Shown here piece by piece: positions 8,729-17,327 of a stretch of 64,000 nt of DNA. Position 1 is the stretch's first letter, and every line of letters begins with the position of its first letter. Origin of the DNA: an uncultured Oscillibacter sp. (GTDB taxonomy: Bacteria; Bacillota; Clostridia; Oscillospirales; Oscillospiraceae); NCBI GenBank assembly GCA_910576845.1, contig CAJTJA010000002.1, forward strand, positions 62,001 to 126,000, in the 5' to 3' direction. The translations under genes and the position numbers were made by a program. The notes under the pieces are model-generated. The model was not told where the DNA came from. It searched no databases and saw only the letters and a program-made list of their open reading frames with translations.

Positions 8729-8878
8729 CGATGAGAAGAAGTTACATAATTTTTTGATTTTTATAGGCGACAAATTTGAAAAGTATCAAAAATGTGTTTC
8801 AACAGTGTGCATCCTTTACAGCGGCACTTGCTGTTTCAGGAAGAAAAATCCATTCTTTGGTCATTTTTCAAACAAGGC

Positions 8879-10486
8879 CTAGTGGATGTGCGGCCCTGTA
8901 ATCGTCTCAATGGTTTCCAGCAGCACATTGAGGTCCATCGGCTTGGGAAGATGGACGTTGATGCCGCTTTCCAGGGAACGGCGGCGGTCACGGATGCCGA
9001 CATTGGCGGATAGCGCGATGATTGGTATACGTGCCAAAACGGGATCGGAAAGCTTCCGGATGACGGCGGAGACCTGCCATCCATCCATGATTGGCATTTG
9101 GAGATCCATGATGATCAAATCATAATCGCCGGGGAAGGCCTGCTCTACCCGATCCAGAGCCTCCCTGCCGTCTGCCACCGGATCTACAAGGAACCCCATC
9201 CGTTCCAAAAGCTCCGTCTCAATCTCACGGTTGATATCATTGTCTTCTGCCAAAAGAATACGCAGATTTGGCAGAAGGCCGGTGGGCTGCTTGTTGCCGG
9301 AGACGTCTGGAAGCGGCTGAACACGAAAGGGCAGGGAAACGGTGAAGGTGCTGCCTTTATTGACGGCGGTTTTTACCGAAATGGTTCCGCCCAGCATGTC
9401 GGCAATGTTTTTAGCGATGGTTAATCCCAGGCCAATTCCATGAATTCCGCTGAGGGTGGAGGATTTCTCCCTGCTGAATGGGTCGAACACGCGCTCCAGA
9501 AACTCTTCTCCGATTCCAATGCCGGTATCCTTTACCTCGAAGTGATAAAGGGAATGATGATCTGGAAGTGTCTTTTCCTCAGTCAAAATAATGTCCACAC
9601 TGCCGCCTGGGTTCGTGTAAGTAATGGCATTGTTGGACAGGTTGAGAATAAGCTGCTTCAACCGTTTGGGGTTAGTATAGATTCCCCGATGCGTTATACG
9701 CTTACAGTCCAGAGAAAAAGCGATGGATTTTTCCTTTGCCTGAGGCAGGAGGAAATCATATACCTCCTGAAGCATGCCGCGCAGGTCGCACTCTTCCTGT
9801 GCGGAACCGGCAGCGCTGGAAAGGGCGGAAACATCCAATGCCTGGGTAATCATATCCAAAAGCTGGCGGCTGGCAGTCTCAACCTGGTCCAGATATTCCG
9901 CAGCCATGTTTGGATCATTAAGACTGGTTTTCGCCAGCGTGGTAAAACCGAAAATTGCATTCAATGGCGTGCGCATTTCATGCGATATGTGAGAAAGAAA
10001 ATCGTTTTTCGCTTTGACGGCCAGGTCTGCTTTATCCAGTGCCTCTGTTAAGATCCGTTTTTGCCGCATCTGCTTTTGACTTTTTTCGTCAGTAGTGTCT
10101 CCCAGAAAAACGTAAAAAACATCTCCGGCCGATTCCCTATGGACAAAATGCCCATGGTTCTGCACCCAGCGGATAGAACCGTCTTTACGGCGGATGCGGT
10201 ATTCCGCGTAGTCCGGGTCGTGTTGATTTACGGCAATTTGTTTGCGGATGGAATCTTCCACCGCATCCAAATCCTCGGAATAAACAAGCCCTTTAAAAGA
10301 ATTTCCGGTAAGCTCCCTGAACTCTTTCAGAGTGCTGCACTGAAACATACGCAGGATGCCTTGATTTGCGTAGATAATCTGCTCATCACCACCGGCATAG
10401 TAGATGAAAAAACCACCGGGGATTTCGTCCAGGAAGCGGATGCTGCCAAAGGCAGCCAGAATATCCTGTGCCGGATGTGCCGCCAT
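8879..10486 (-). CDS. PAS-domain hybrid sensor histidine kinase/response regulator
   Basis: Cytosolic two-component kinase of 535 residues with no transmembrane segment. Order: PAS fold (about 25-130, ending in a PAC-like RRKDGSIRW...LGDTTDEK), short coiled linker, HisKA with phosphoacceptor H169 in SHEMRTPLNAI, HATPase with N-box NLSNNA near 282, DTGIGIG at 320-326 and GIGLGL, then a receiver with acidic pair ED at 414-415, phosphoacceptor D461 in IIMDLQMP and conserved K near 517 (HLPKP). There is no output domain and no response-regulator gene beside it, so signal must pass to an unlinked partner or phosphotransfer protein. The ATG has only a weak G-rich ribosome site. It ends in its own terminator and is transcribed separately from both neighbours. 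Confidence 0.9.
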   Translation of the reverse strand: MAAHPAQDILAAFGSIRFLDEIPGGFFIYYAGGDEQIIYANQGILRMFQCSTLKEFRELTGNSFKGLVYSEDLDAVEDSIRKQIAVNQHDPDYAEYRIRRKDGSIRWVQNHGHFVHRESAGDVFYVFLGDTTDEKSQKQMRQKRILTEALDKADLAVKAKNDFLSHISHEMRTPLNAIFGFTTLAKTSLNDPNMAAEYLDQVETASRQLLDMITQALDVSALSSAAGSAQEECDLRGMLQEVYDFLLPQAKEKSIAFSLDCKRITHRGIYTNPKRLKQLILNLSNNAITYTNPGGSVDIILTEEKTLPDHHSLYHFEVKDTGIGIGEEFLERVFDPFSREKSSTLSGIHGIGLGLTIAKNIADMLGGTISVKTAVNKGSTFTVSLPFRVQPLPDVSGNKQPTGLLPNLRILLAEDNDINREIETELLERMGFLVDPVADGREALDRVEQAFPGDYDLIIMDLQMPIMDGWQVSAVIRKLSDPVLARIPIIALSANVGIRDRRRSLESGINVHLPKPMDLNVLLETIETITGPHIH

Positions 10487-10512
10487 GTTTTATACAGCCC
10501 CCAAATGTCGGC

Positions 10513-10576
10513 GCAGAAAAATTCCCTGCCCGGTTAAAAAGCCTTGCAAAAGGCGGAAACAACCGGACAGGGAATT
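10513..10576 (-). terminator. Terminator of the sialic-acid operon
   Basis: AATTCCCTG and CCGGTT pair with AACCGG and CAGGGAATT, with one C/A mismatch; the 25-nt loop contains a second small hairpin (GCCTT/AAGGC). TTTTC follows on the minus strand. It starts about 12 nt after the nanA stop. Confidence 0.65.
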
Positions 10577-10587
10577 TTCAAGAGATT

Positions 10588-11496
10588 TCAGCAGTATTTT
10601 TGAATGGCGGATTGAATCATTTTGTGGGCCTGGGCAACGGCTTCCTGGTCACCGGACTCCAGTTCCAGCAGAGGGGCGCGGACGCTGCCAACGTCGGGAC
10701 CGCCCTGGAGCCGGAGAATTTCCTTGATAACCGCATACATGTTCCCCTGGGTGGAGCACATTTTGTAGATAATGCGGCAGCATTCGTTTTGTACTTCCCG
10801 GCCCTTCTCCAGCTCGCCGGCCTTGAAGCAGCGGAAGATTTCCAAATACAGCTCCGGCATGGCGGCGTAAGTTCCGCCGATGCCGCCGGCGGCTCCGGCA
10901 GCCAGGCCGCTGAGAAGCTGCTCGTCCGGACCGTTGAAGACCAAGGCGCCCTCGTCGTGCCACATCTGTATGTCCTGGACGGGCATGGAGGAGTTCTTCA
11001 CCCCGATGACACGGGGGTTTTTCAGCATTTCCTGGAGCAGGGGCACTGTCAAGGCCACTCCCGCCAGCTGGGGGATGTTGTAGATCACAAAGTCTGTGTT
11101 GGGCGCGGCATCGGAGATGTCGTTCCAATACTTTGCAATTCCCTTGGGGGGCAGGTGGAAGTAGATAGGCGGGATCGCGGCGATGGCGTCCACGCCCAGA
11201 CTCCCGGCATGAGCGGCCAGCTCCCGGCTGTCGGCAGTGTTATTGCAGGCCACGTGGGCGATGATAGTCAGCTTGCCGCCCACCTCCGCCATGACATGTT
11301 CCAGGGTTTCCTTCCGCTCGGCGACGCTCTGGTAAATGCACTCGCCGGAGGAGCCGCCTACATACAGCCCCTTGACGCCCTTGTCCAGCAGAAATTTCGC
11401 CAGAGCCCGGACCGCCGGGCCGCTGACATTGCCCTCCCGGTCATAGCAGGCGTAAAAAGCGGGAAAAATGCCCTGATATTTGGAAATATCTTTCAT
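10588..11496 (-). CDS. nanA: N-acetylneuraminate lyase (DapA superfamily)
   Basis: Cleaves N-acetylneuraminate to N-acetylmannosamine and pyruvate in the cytosol. The 302-residue (beta/alpha)8 protein has FPAFYACYD near the N-terminus, the GGSSGE carboxylate-binding motif, YNIPQLAG with the conserved tyrosine, and the Schiff-base lysine in VIGVKNSS; GNMYAVIKEILRLQGG near the C-terminus is typical of NAL-type members. An upstream in-frame ATG at 11514 lies before the ribosome site; AAGGAG is 8 nt before the ATG at 11494-11496, which I chose. The gene starts 4 nt after the YhcH-type gene, last in an operon with a sugar ABC transporter. Other DapA-family aldolases cannot be fully excluded, but the epimerase, kinase and YhcH neighbours support NanA. 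Confidence 0.85.
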   Translation of the reverse strand: MKDISKYQGIFPAFYACYDREGNVSGPAVRALAKFLLDKGVKGLYVGGSSGECIYQSVAERKETLEHVMAEVGGKLTIIAHVACNNTADSRELAAHAGSLGVDAIAAIPPIYFHLPPKGIAKYWNDISDAAPNTDFVIYNIPQLAGVALTVPLLQEMLKNPRVIGVKNSSMPVQDIQMWHDEGALVFNGPDEQLLSGLAAGAAGGIGGTYAAMPELYLEIFRCFKAGELEKGREVQNECCRIIYKMCSTQGNMYAVIKEILRLQGGPDVGSVRAPLLELESGDQEAVAQAHKMIQSAIQKYC

Positions 11497-11500
11497 GTTG

Positions 11501-11962
11501 TCACTCCTTGTCATAAATTTTCACCTTGAAGACCACCTTGCTCACGATTTTTGGCCCGCCCAGCTGCATCTTGATGCGGTGGGCGTCTCCGGGAAACACC
11601 ACCAGGAAATCCCCGGGGGAGAGCGTCAGCTTATGGTCCCCCTTGCCCCGGTAGGCATAGAAATCATTGGCTTCCACCCGGTCAAACTCGGTCAGAGTCT
11701 CCGGCGGGGCGATCTCCACGCCCTCGGAACCCTCTGTCATAATATGAATGTCCAAAAATTTCTTGTGGGCTTCAAAAAAGCTTTCCTCCGCCGGGATAGT
11801 CTCATAGGTGAAGCGGGTGGCGTATACCTCGCCGCCCTTGAGCTCCACCCGCTCCAGGCCTACGCTGGCAAGAAACTCCGGCGTAATGTGTGCCAGCGCC
11901 AGATCCAGGTTCGGGTGAATGCCCTGATAGGCCAGGGCATCCTTATGTTTGGCATAAATCAT
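11501..11962 (-). CDS. YhcH/YjgK/YiaL family protein (sialic-acid anomerase-like)
   Basis: 153-residue cupin-type protein. The family has the metal-site pattern seen here: E at ESFFEAHKKFLDIHIMTEG with two histidines (AHKK, DIHI), then FPGDAHRIKM near residue 130. Members in nan operons are proposed or shown to act on the sugar anomer (NanQ/YhcH) and help channel sialic acid into NanA. ATG at 11962 is preceded by GAAGGAA. It ends with GAC AAG GAG TGA, whose AAGGAG is also the ribosome site of nanA, so the two are translationally coupled. Confidence 0.85.
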   Translation of the reverse strand: MIYAKHKDALAYQGIHPNLDLALAHITPEFLASVGLERVELKGGEVYATRFTYETIPAEESFFEAHKKFLDIHIMTEGSEGVEIAPPETLTEFDRVEANDFYAYRGKGDHKLTLSPGDFLVVFPGDAHRIKMQLGGPKIVSKVVFKVKIYDKE

Positions 11963-12127
11963 CGCATTTCCTTCTTTCCGATTCAGAAGCTTTGTGCCGC
12001 CGTTCCAGAACGGTTTATTGCCAGATGCTGGAGTTTTTGTGCCTGCGTTTGCCGCAAGTGGTTTTAAAGCCCCGAAAGCGCATGCTCCGCATCCACTAAA
12101 GCCTCATATCCCTTGAGAAAAGGCAGG

Positions 12128-13054
12128 TCAGCCTTTTACCGCGCCCATGGTGATACCCTGGGTGAAGTACTTCTGGAAAATCAGGAACACAATGATAATA
12201 GGAGCCGCAGCCAGGGTGGCGCCGGCCATCAGCAGGCCATTGTCCACCGAGGTTTCCGCCTGAAGGGTGGCGACGCCCAGGGGAATAGTGAAGTTGCTGC
12301 CGCTGGCCAGCATGACCAGCTGCATAAAGTAGTCGTTCCAGCAATTGATGAAGGTAAAGATCGCCAGCGCGCCAATGCCTGGTTTAATCATGGGCATGAC
12401 TACCGTGGAAAAAGTATTCCATTCGCTGGAGCCGTCAATTCGGGCGGCCTCCAGAATTTCGCCTGGTATGCTTTCTGAGAACTGCTTCATCAGGAATACG
12501 CCGAAGGGCCAGCCTACTGTGGGAAAGATCACCGCCCACAGGCTGTCATAAAGGTGCAGGGCAGACATCTCTTTCAGCAGGGGAATCAGGATAACCTGCT
12601 TGGGCAGGGCCATGGCGCAGACGATCAGAGAGAAGAGGAGGGTCCGGCCATTGAAGCGCTTCTTCGCCAGGGCATAGCCCGCCATGGCGGCGGTGAGGCA
12701 GGTGAAGAGCATCGCCAGCACGCTCATGAGTACCGCGTTAATGAGCCACCGGATAGCGCCGGGAGCCTCCGGACCGGCAGTGAGGAGGATTTTCTTTCCT
12801 CCGTTGAAGAAGCTGCCGAAGGGCAGATAGACCTCCCACAGAGGGACGGTGCGCTGCTTCATCAGCTTGTCGAAGTTGTTCATTACCCACTCGGTGGGAA
12901 CCCAGATCGGTTTGGTGGCGTTGATGTCCGCGCCGTTTTTGAAGGCGCCGGTGACAATCCAGTACAGCGGGAAGGTGAAGAGAAAGGCCAGTATTACCAG
13001 AATGATAATGGAGACAATCTTATATGCGCGTCCGTTTCCGCTTTCAATTTTCAT
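12128..13054 (-). CDS. Sugar ABC transporter permease (MalG-like)
   Basis: 308-residue inner-membrane permease with six hydrophobic helices beginning at IVSIIILVILAFLFTFPLYW. The EAA-loop is read as EILEAARIDGSSEWNTFSTVVMPMIKPG near residue 210, the contact point for the ATPase. The C-terminus ends QGITMGAVKG, typical of MalG-like subunits. It is 12 nt downstream of the MalF-like gene. No ATPase gene is in the operon; as in many Firmicutes, a shared MsmX-type ATPase elsewhere would power it. Confidence 0.93.
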   Translation of the reverse strand: MKIESGNGRAYKIVSIIILVILAFLFTFPLYWIVTGAFKNGADINATKPIWVPTEWVMNNFDKLMKQRTVPLWEVYLPFGSFFNGGKKILLTAGPEAPGAIRWLINAVLMSVLAMLFTCLTAAMAGYALAKKRFNGRTLLFSLIVCAMALPKQVILIPLLKEMSALHLYDSLWAVIFPTVGWPFGVFLMKQFSESIPGEILEAARIDGSSEWNTFSTVVMPMIKPGIGALAIFTFINCWNDYFMQLVMLASGSNFTIPLGVATLQAETSVDNGLLMAGATLAAAPIIIVFLIFQKYFTQGITMGAVKG

Positions 13055-13066
13055 ACCAGCACCTCC

Positions 13067-13984
13067 TTACTTTTCTTTCGCCAGCTTGAACTGGAGAGCG
13101 GACAAAAGACCGATGAAGATGGCCAGCACCACGCCCATGGCGTTGGCATAGCCAAAGTGCCCTGCCTGCTCCGTCAGCTTGAAGGCGGTCCAGTAGATGT
13201 CATACATTACCGTATTCGTCCCTGCGCCGCCCTTGGTCAGCAGCTGGATCAGCGCGAAGCATTGGAAGGAGTTGATGGTGGTGATGACCAGGATATACAG
13301 GGTAGTGGGCATCATTTGAGCCCACTTTACTTTCCAGAAAACCTGGAAGCTGGTGGCCCCATCTACCTCGGCGGCTTCAATAAGGGTCTGGTCCACGTTG
13401 CCCAAGGCGGAGACATAGAGCACGATGGGCTGGCCCACGGAGGTGGTAAAGAGGATCAGGATGATGCACCAGAGGGCGTATTTAGAGTCGCCCAGCCAGT
13501 TGATGTTCTGCTCTATGAGGCCAGCGCCCTTGAGGACGTGGTTGAAAATGCCGGTATAATTGTCATACATCCACTTCCACACTACAGTAACCGCCACGGA
13601 GCCAGTGACTACGGGCAAGTAAAAAATGCAGCGGAAGGCGGAGAGCACCGGCCCGCTGAGCTTGTAAATGGCAGAGGATACCCACAAGGAGAAGGCGCAG
13701 ACCGTGGGAACGCTGACGACGACAATGATAAAGGTGTTTTTCAGCGCCTCCAGAAAATCCACGTCCTTGGTCAGCTTGGTGAAGTTGGACAGGCCGACAA
13801 AGTTGCCAAACATGCCTTGGTCATGCATGTTGGCATCTGTGAGGCTGGTAATAATGCAAATGATCATGGGAATGACTACAAAGCCAATAAAGAAAATCAG
13901 GCTGGGCAGCATAAAGAGATAGCCGGTGATATTCTCCCGCTTCTGCAATGCCCGGCTCATGGTGGGGTGAGACTGTTTTGCCAA
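13067..13984 (-). CDS. Sugar ABC transporter permease (MalF-like)
   Basis: 305-residue permease partner of the MalG-like protein, with helices starting at ENITGYLFMLPSLIFFIGF and an EAA-type loop LIEAAEVDGATSFQVFWKVKWAQMMP. The TTG at 13982-13984 is preferred because AAAGGAG precedes it by 8 nt; a longer frame to 14077 would run through the intercistronic hairpin and encode MRPSPAKGGRG, which is only the hairpin translated. An internal ATG (MSRAL) eight codons later is possible. Operon order is binding protein, hairpin, MalF-like, MalG-like, YhcH, NanA. Confidence 0.92.
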   Translation of the reverse strand: MAKQSHPTMSRALQKRENITGYLFMLPSLIFFIGFVVIPMIICIITSLTDANMHDQGMFGNFVGLSNFTKLTKDVDFLEALKNTFIIVVVSVPTVCAFSLWVSSAIYKLSGPVLSAFRCIFYLPVVTGSVAVTVVWKWMYDNYTGIFNHVLKGAGLIEQNINWLGDSKYALWCIILILFTTSVGQPIVLYVSALGNVDQTLIEAAEVDGATSFQVFWKVKWAQMMPTTLYILVITTINSFQCFALIQLLTKGGAGTNTVMYDIYWTAFKLTEQAGHFGYANAMGVVLAIFIGLLSALQFKLAKEK

Positions 13985-14043
13985 GATCAACACTCCTTTG
14001 CAACTGGATTCAAAAGGACCAGGTTTTTCCAAATAGAAGCGCA

Positions 14044-14072
14044 CCCCTCTCCCGCCCTTCGCGGGAGAGGGG
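14044..14072 (-). repeat. Intercistronic 12-bp stem-loop between binding protein and permease genes
   Basis: CCCCTCTCCCGC and GCGGGAGAGGGG form a perfect stem around a 5-nt loop. No T-run follows on the minus strand, so it is more likely an mRNA-stabilising or processing hairpin that lets the binding protein be made in excess over the permeases, as known for maltose-type operons. Confidence 0.7.
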
Positions 14073-14111
14073 CGCAAAAACCCTTATCTCTTTAACTGTA
14101 TGCGGGTCCGT

Positions 14112-15470
14112 TTAGCCCGCAGCGGCGTTGGCGTTGCCGGCGTAGGTAGCGACGGTTTCGGCAATGTTTGCGCCTTCGCCTACCTTCTGGAGCATGGTCC
14201 ACCACTCGGTACGAGCGCCGGCCCAGCCCTTGGTTACCTGGTAGTAGTCGCCCAGGTAAGGCATCAGAACCTGGTAGTCGTTCATAATATCGTTGTCAGC
14301 CCAGATGGCAGAGAGATCCGTGCCCTCGGCAGAGGAACGGGCGGCAAAGTAATTGGCGGTCTTTACCGCGTCCACGGTATGTTCGGAGTCGCACATCCAT
14401 TTGATAAAGGTTTTGGCATTATCAATACGGGCCTGATCACCATTATCGAAGATGCCGAAGCCCCAGATACCGCCGCAGAGCTGAGGAGCGCCGCTCTCAG
14501 AGGGGAAAGCCATGAAAGCAATTTCTTCGCCGCTGGCAGTGAGGCCTGCGCCGGTGTCGGCCAGGTTGGGGTTCAGCTGCTGGGCGATGTTCCAGCAGAA
14601 AGCCATCTTCAGGATTCCCTGGTAGAAGACCTTGATCTCATCGCCGCCCTCCAGAGAGGCGTCGAAGGTGATGCCAGGCATGCTTTTGAGCTGCTCCAGA
14701 GCCTTGACATTCAGAGGATCGTCCCAGGTGTACTGGTCATGGGCGGCGTTGGTGAAGGTTCCGCCATACATGTTGTTGACCAGCGCACGGGTGCCCTGGT
14801 CGCCGCCCTGGCCCTTGCAGAAAACGGCGCCCACGGGGGAGTTGAAGTGTGCGTACAGAGCGTCCACGGCTTTGATGAAGTCGTCAGTGCTCCAGGTACG
14901 GGTGGCCATGTCCAGATACTGGTCGGCACCGGCCTCCTTGAAGGCGTCCAGATTCACAGCCATGCAGTGGGCGGTTACGACCAGAGGATACTCATAAACT
15001 TCGCCGTTGGAATGAGTGCAGGCGGTCATGGCGGCGGCGTTAATTTCGCTCTTGTCTGTGTCGTCGAACATGTCGCTCAGGTCTACCAGGTAGCCCTTGT
15101 CGCCCCAGTTGGTCACCAGGCGCTCGGGACCCTCCATAATCAGGTCGGGGGCGCTCTTGGCGGTGATGGCGGAGTTAACCTTGTCGTCGCCGTCGGCGTA
15201 GGCTAAGTACTCTACCTTCACGGAAATCCCGGTGTCGGCAGTGAAAGCGTCGGTGATGGCCTTGACCTTGTCCTCCTGGCCCCAGTTGCCGATGGGGTAG
15301 GTCCACAGGGTCAGCTCACCGCCTGCGGCAGGGGTTTCCGGGGCCTCTGGGGCGTTGTTCTCGGCCGGTGGGGTATCCTGAGCAGGGGTAGTGGAGTCCT
15401 TGTTGCCTCCGCAGGCAACAAGGGCCATGACCATGGTCATGGCCAATACCATTGCAAGCAGCTTCTTCAT
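14112..15470 (-). CDS. Extracellular sugar-binding lipoprotein of ABC transporter
   Basis: 452-residue solute-binding protein, first gene of the operon. The signal peptide MKKLLAMVLAMTMVMALVAC ends in a lipobox with C20 as the predicted lipidated residue, followed by a GGNKDSTT... and P/E-rich linker and then ELTLWTYPIGNW, a standard start of family-1 binding proteins. AAAGGAGGAT lies 8 nt before the ATG at 15468-15470; the frame extends upstream to 15539 but overlaps the promoter. Sialic acid or an amino sugar is the likely ligand from the downstream nanA, not from binding-site residues that I can identify. Confidence 0.92.
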   Translation of the reverse strand: MKKLLAMVLAMTMVMALVACGGNKDSTTPAQDTPPAENNAPEAPETPAAGGELTLWTYPIGNWGQEDKVKAITDAFTADTGISVKVEYLAYADGDDKVNSAITAKSAPDLIMEGPERLVTNWGDKGYLVDLSDMFDDTDKSEINAAAMTACTHSNGEVYEYPLVVTAHCMAVNLDAFKEAGADQYLDMATRTWSTDDFIKAVDALYAHFNSPVGAVFCKGQGGDQGTRALVNNMYGGTFTNAAHDQYTWDDPLNVKALEQLKSMPGITFDASLEGGDEIKVFYQGILKMAFCWNIAQQLNPNLADTGAGLTASGEEIAFMAFPSESGAPQLCGGIWGFGIFDNGDQARIDNAKTFIKWMCDSEHTVDAVKTANYFAARSSAEGTDLSAIWADNDIMNDYQVLMPYLGDYYQVTKGWAGARTEWWTMLQKVGEGANIAETVATYAGNANAAAG

Positions 15471-15530
15471 CGTGGATCCTCCTTTAATGTTTACAAAAAA
15501 TAAACCGGCAAGTTCCGGCTCGCTGTGTAA

Positions 15531-15559
15531 ATTATACAAGGGCTTCCTTCTTTTGTCAA
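15531..15559 (-). promoter_or_regulatory. Consensus sigma-A promoter of the sialic-acid transporter operon
   Basis: On the minus strand TTGACA (15554-15559) and TATAAT (15531-15536) are separated by exactly 17 nt, about 60 nt before the binding-protein start. A candidate operator lies just upstream. Confidence 0.9.
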
Positions 15560-15560
15560 T

Positions 15561-15580
15561 TAAAATCGAAAGAATTTCTG
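15561..15580 (-). promoter_or_regulatory. Candidate RpiR operator, copy 1
   Basis: Minus-strand CAGAAATTCTTTCGATTTTA ends 1-2 nt upstream of the -35 box. It shares GAAATTnTTTCGATT with copies at 15609-15628 and 17993-18012. A site upstream of -35 would suit an activator. Confidence 0.55.
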
Positions 15581-15608
15581 TAGAGCCACAATATTTAGGG
15601 GATATCTC

Positions 15609-15628
15609 AAAAATGATTTCGATTTTTG
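15609..15628 (+). promoter_or_regulatory. Candidate RpiR operator, copy 2
   Basis: Reads AAAAATGATTTCGATTTTTG, matching the other two copies in ATTTCGATT plus an imperfect left half. It lies in the divergent region about 45 nt upstream of the -35 of the SGNH-esterase promoter. Confidence 0.5.
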
Positions 15629-15672
15629 GTGAATTTTCCCTTTAAATTCGGAAGAAAAGCCAAAAATGCGCC

Positions 15673-15700
15673 TTGACAAACGGAAAAAAACTGCTAATTT
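15673..15700 (+). promoter_or_regulatory. Promoter of the SGNH hydrolase gene
   Basis: TTGACA at 15673-15678 and TAATTT at 15695-15700, spacing 16 nt, 56 nt before the ATG at 15757. Confidence 0.65.
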
Positions 15701-15756
15701 ATACACTGAGGGGTAAATTTCAGACCGGGCGGCTATAGATGAAAGGAAGATGGATC

Positions 15757-16410
15757 ATGAAAAAACACGTTCTCTGCTTGGGCGATTCCAATACCCACGG
15801 GTACTGCGCGGACCCTGCTGACTGTGCTGACGGCGGGATCCGCTTTAACGAGGATGAGCGCTGGACATGCCTGCTGCAAAAGGCCTTGGGGCCGGATTGC
15901 TTGGTGACAGAGGAGGGACTTAGCGGGAGGACCACTGTCTTTCCAGACCCCCTCCATGAGACCATGGATGCCCTCACGGTTCTGTATTCTCTGTTGAAAA
16001 GCCACGAAGTGATTGATTTGCTGATTATTATGCTGGGCACCAACGACGTGAAAGAACGCCTGGGGATGAATGCCTCCTGCATTGCCATTGGTATGGAGCG
16101 CCTGGTCCGTAAGGCCCAGAGCGTAGATTGCTGGGGGGATCATGCGCCCAACATCCTGATTGTCTGCCCGCCTCCCATCCGCCCGGAGATGGAACGCTCC
16201 GAGAACGGCATTCCTATGGGAAAGGGCTGTCTGGAGAAGTCCAGGGAGCTGCCTGAATACTACAGGAAGACTGCCAAGCTGGTGGGAGCCCATTACCTGG
16301 ACGCCAAGGACTGCGAGTTCAACGCCGTGGACGGGATGCACCTGACCCGCAGGGGCCACGCCCGGCTGGCGGCACTGCTGGGGGAAATGGTGCCGGGTTT
16401 GCTCCCATAA
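15757..16410 (+). CDS. SGNH/GDSL-family carbohydrate esterase
   Basis: 217-residue hydrolase with no signal peptide, so probably cytosolic. Block I GDSN places the nucleophile at S11; block III GTND at 94-97; the catalytic Asp and His are D192 and H195 in DGMHLT. The family removes acyl, often acetyl, groups from sugars or lipids. It is divergent from the sialic-acid transporter operon and shares its control region, so deacetylation of O-acetylated sialic acid or amino sugars is a sensible inference. AAAGGAAG 7 nt before ATG 15757 supports that start rather than the in-frame ATG at 15739. Confidence 0.85.
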   Translation: MKKHVLCLGDSNTHGYCADPADCADGGIRFNEDERWTCLLQKALGPDCLVTEEGLSGRTTVFPDPLHETMDALTVLYSLLKSHEVIDLLIIMLGTNDVKERLGMNASCIAIGMERLVRKAQSVDCWGDHAPNILIVCPPPIRPEMERSENGIPMGKGCLEKSRELPEYYRKTAKLVGAHYLDAKDCEFNAVDGMHLTRRGHARLAALLGEMVPGLLP

Positions 16411-16432
16411 AGGATGGGGAGGAGAGAGATTG

Positions 16433-17269
16433 ATGGGACTGCTTGACCGCTTCAGACGAAAAAAGGAGCCTGTTCCAGACTCTAAGGAACCGCCCGCTCC
16501 GGGATATGCCCCGGAGGCGGATACCATGGCCCTGATTCTGCTTCGGGAAGATATTGGCTGGACTGCCGTGTCCAACGCTTTGGAGGCTTCTTTCGGTCCC
16601 CCGGCTTCTGTGGATAACAGCCATGCCCAGGTTCCCGCAATGACCATCTGCTTGGAGGGTACCGAGTTCTTTTGCAGCTATATGCCCATGCCGCACCCAG
16701 CGGAGGTCTGCGACATTTCCGCCGCAGGGGAAGGTCTGTGTTCTCCTCAGGAGCAGGAGGATATTCTGGCCCATAAATGCTTTCTGGTGCTGGCTCAGAA
16801 GGGCGGGGGAGAAACTCTGGAGAAAAAGAGGAACATTTGCCGCCTGTTTACCCGCCTGGCCGGTGTGCTGATGGAATTGGAGGCTGCGGCGGGCGTCTAC
16901 ATCAATTCTGCCGAGCTGTTGATCAGCCGGCGGGTGTACCTTCAGCACACCGCTGTTTTGGAGAAGAACTGGGAGGACCCGGAATATTTTCCCGCGCCGC
17001 TTTGGGTCAGTATTCGCAGCGGGCAGAAAGGGGAGGCATCCCTGGTGGGAACCTGGGGGCTTAAGCAGTTCGGTTTCCCGGAGCTGTGGTTTTTGGATGC
17101 CAAGTCCCCGTGGCCGGAGCTGCACGAGAAGCTGTATCTCATGTCCATTTTCCAGATCACCGGGCGGGAGCGGTATCGGAACACGGATACCATCATGTTC
17201 ACACCAGGGGCACCGGCGGTGTTCAAGGAGCTGAACGGCGCACTGTTCATTGTTGGCGGCGGCGTCTGA
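16433..17269 (+). CDS. DUF4261-type protein
   Basis: 278-residue soluble protein. It opens with a short basic amphipathic helix, MGLLDRFRRKKEP, then a proline-rich linker, then an alpha/beta body containing TMALILLREDIGW, AMTICLEG and ISRRVYL; the C-terminal TDTIMFTPGAPAVFKELNGALFIVGGG agrees with the DUF4261 pattern as I recall it. The function of the family is unknown. It follows the SGNH gene by 22 nt on the same strand, so both probably come from one transcript that ends in the hairpin at 17287. An in-frame TTG directly precedes the chosen ATG. Confidence 0.6.
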   Translation: MGLLDRFRRKKEPVPDSKEPPAPGYAPEADTMALILLREDIGWTAVSNALEASFGPPASVDNSHAQVPAMTICLEGTEFFCSYMPMPHPAEVCDISAAGEGLCSPQEQEDILAHKCFLVLAQKGGGETLEKKRNICRLFTRLAGVLMELEAAAGVYINSAELLISRRVYLQHTAVLEKNWEDPEYFPAPLWVSIRSGQKGEASLVGTWGLKQFGFPELWFLDAKSPWPELHEKLYLMSIFQITGRERYRNTDTIMFTPGAPAVFKELNGALFIVGGGV

Positions 17270-17286
17270 ATGGATTTCAAAAAAAC

Positions 17287-17326
17287 AAAACAGGTCTGCC
17301 GCAAACTTAAGCGGCAGACCTGTTTT
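17287..17326. terminator. Bidirectional terminator between convergent genes
   Basis: AAAACAGGTCTGCCGC pairs with GCGGCAGACCTGTTTT around a short loop, with A-rich sequence on the left and T-rich on the right, so it can work on both strands. It separates the DUF4261-type gene from the YesL-like gene. Confidence 0.88.
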
Positions 17327-17327
17327 G

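Noticed and set aside
13985..14077. N-terminal extension of the MalF-like permease
   Set aside because: It would translate the intercistronic hairpin and skip the good ribosome site before TTG 13984.
12554..14095. 513-residue plus-strand frame across the two permease genes
   Set aside because: Antisense to two clear ABC permeases and rich in Q/G/D without structure.
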